Positions 13,076 through 13,086 of a stretch of DNA of 13,086 bases are shown here, one piece after another. The notes under the pieces were generated by a model that was given only the letters and a program-made list of their open reading frames with translations, was not told where the DNA came from and ran no database searches. Location: NCBI GenBank assembly GCA_002315685.1, contig DCHX01000005.1, positions 1 through 13,086 on the forward strand. The letters are read 5' to 3'. The position numbers were made by a program, and so were the translations under genes. The DNA is from Ruminococcaceae bacterium UBA1741. GTDB lineage: Bacteria; Bacillota; Clostridia; Oscillospirales; Acutalibacteraceae. The first letter of the stretch is position 1. Every line of letters starts with the position of its first letter.

Positions 13076-13086
13076 ATGGAAACGAG
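13076..13086 (+). CDS. Start of an unknown gene, cut by the window edge
   Basis: The ATG at 13076 begins Met-Glu-Thr before the sequence ends. GGTGAT lies 5-6 nt upstream and a good promoter at 13032-13060. Three codons say nothing about function. Confidence 0.4.

Overview
The window looks like a chromosomal segment of a low-to-moderate G+C Clostridia bacterium, probably Oscillospiraceae/Ruminococcaceae-like. The grounds are strong GGAGG-type ribosome binding sites, near-consensus TTGACA/TATAAT promoters, a Firmicutes-type GalT, a DUF3048 lipoprotein and a LexA box of the Gram-positive form (CGAAC-N4-GTTCG). The assignment is by resemblance and does not name a species. Most of the window is ordinary housekeeping DNA. 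The unusual parts are the left edge (a phage tail-like gene and repeats) and the intergenic regions near 10.7-11.1 kb and 12.8-13.0 kb.

Layout. 1-475 (-) is the N-terminal part of a phage tail/baseplate-like protein. 476-784 has no gene; it holds AATTAAG-type short repeats around a small GC-rich palindromic element, plus the galT terminator. 785-3335 (-) is a two-gene unit: DUF3048 lipoprotein, then galT. It is divergent from glyA (3503-4738, +), and both promoters are readable. mgtE (4851-6215, +) follows from its own promoter, with a hairpin inside its leader. A DUF975 membrane protein (6296-6907, +) has its own promoter and a strong terminator. 6969-10538 (-) is a tightly coupled three-gene operon, typA, then a DEDDh exonuclease with a zinc ribbon, then a PflX-like radical SAM protein; the genes overlap at both junctions. 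10609-10730 holds nothing I can name.

10731-11066 holds a compact small-gene module on the minus strand: near-consensus promoter, LexA box just downstream of the predicted start, a 61-residue single-pass membrane protein and a terminator. A strong promoter-like sequence faces it from the 3' side on the opposite strand. The layout resembles SOS-induced small membrane proteins and type I toxin/antisense pairs, but that function is inferred. Divergent from it is an MGDG-synthase-family glycosyltransferase (11252-12361, +).

12432-12982 (-) is a second regulated small-gene module. It has a promoter, a structured transcript of about 160 nt with interleaved (pseudoknot-capable) helices, and a textbook terminator whose U-tract abuts the ribosome binding site of a 122-residue two-TM zinc-ribbon protein. 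This is the layout of an attenuated leader or a stand-alone small RNA, and I could not match it to a known class. At the right edge a plus-strand promoter leads into a gene that is cut off after three codons.

The housekeeping genes cover galactose/nucleotide-sugar metabolism (galT), one-carbon metabolism (glyA), magnesium import (mgtE), ribosome-associated stress GTPase function (typA) and glycolipid synthesis. They do not form a single pathway.
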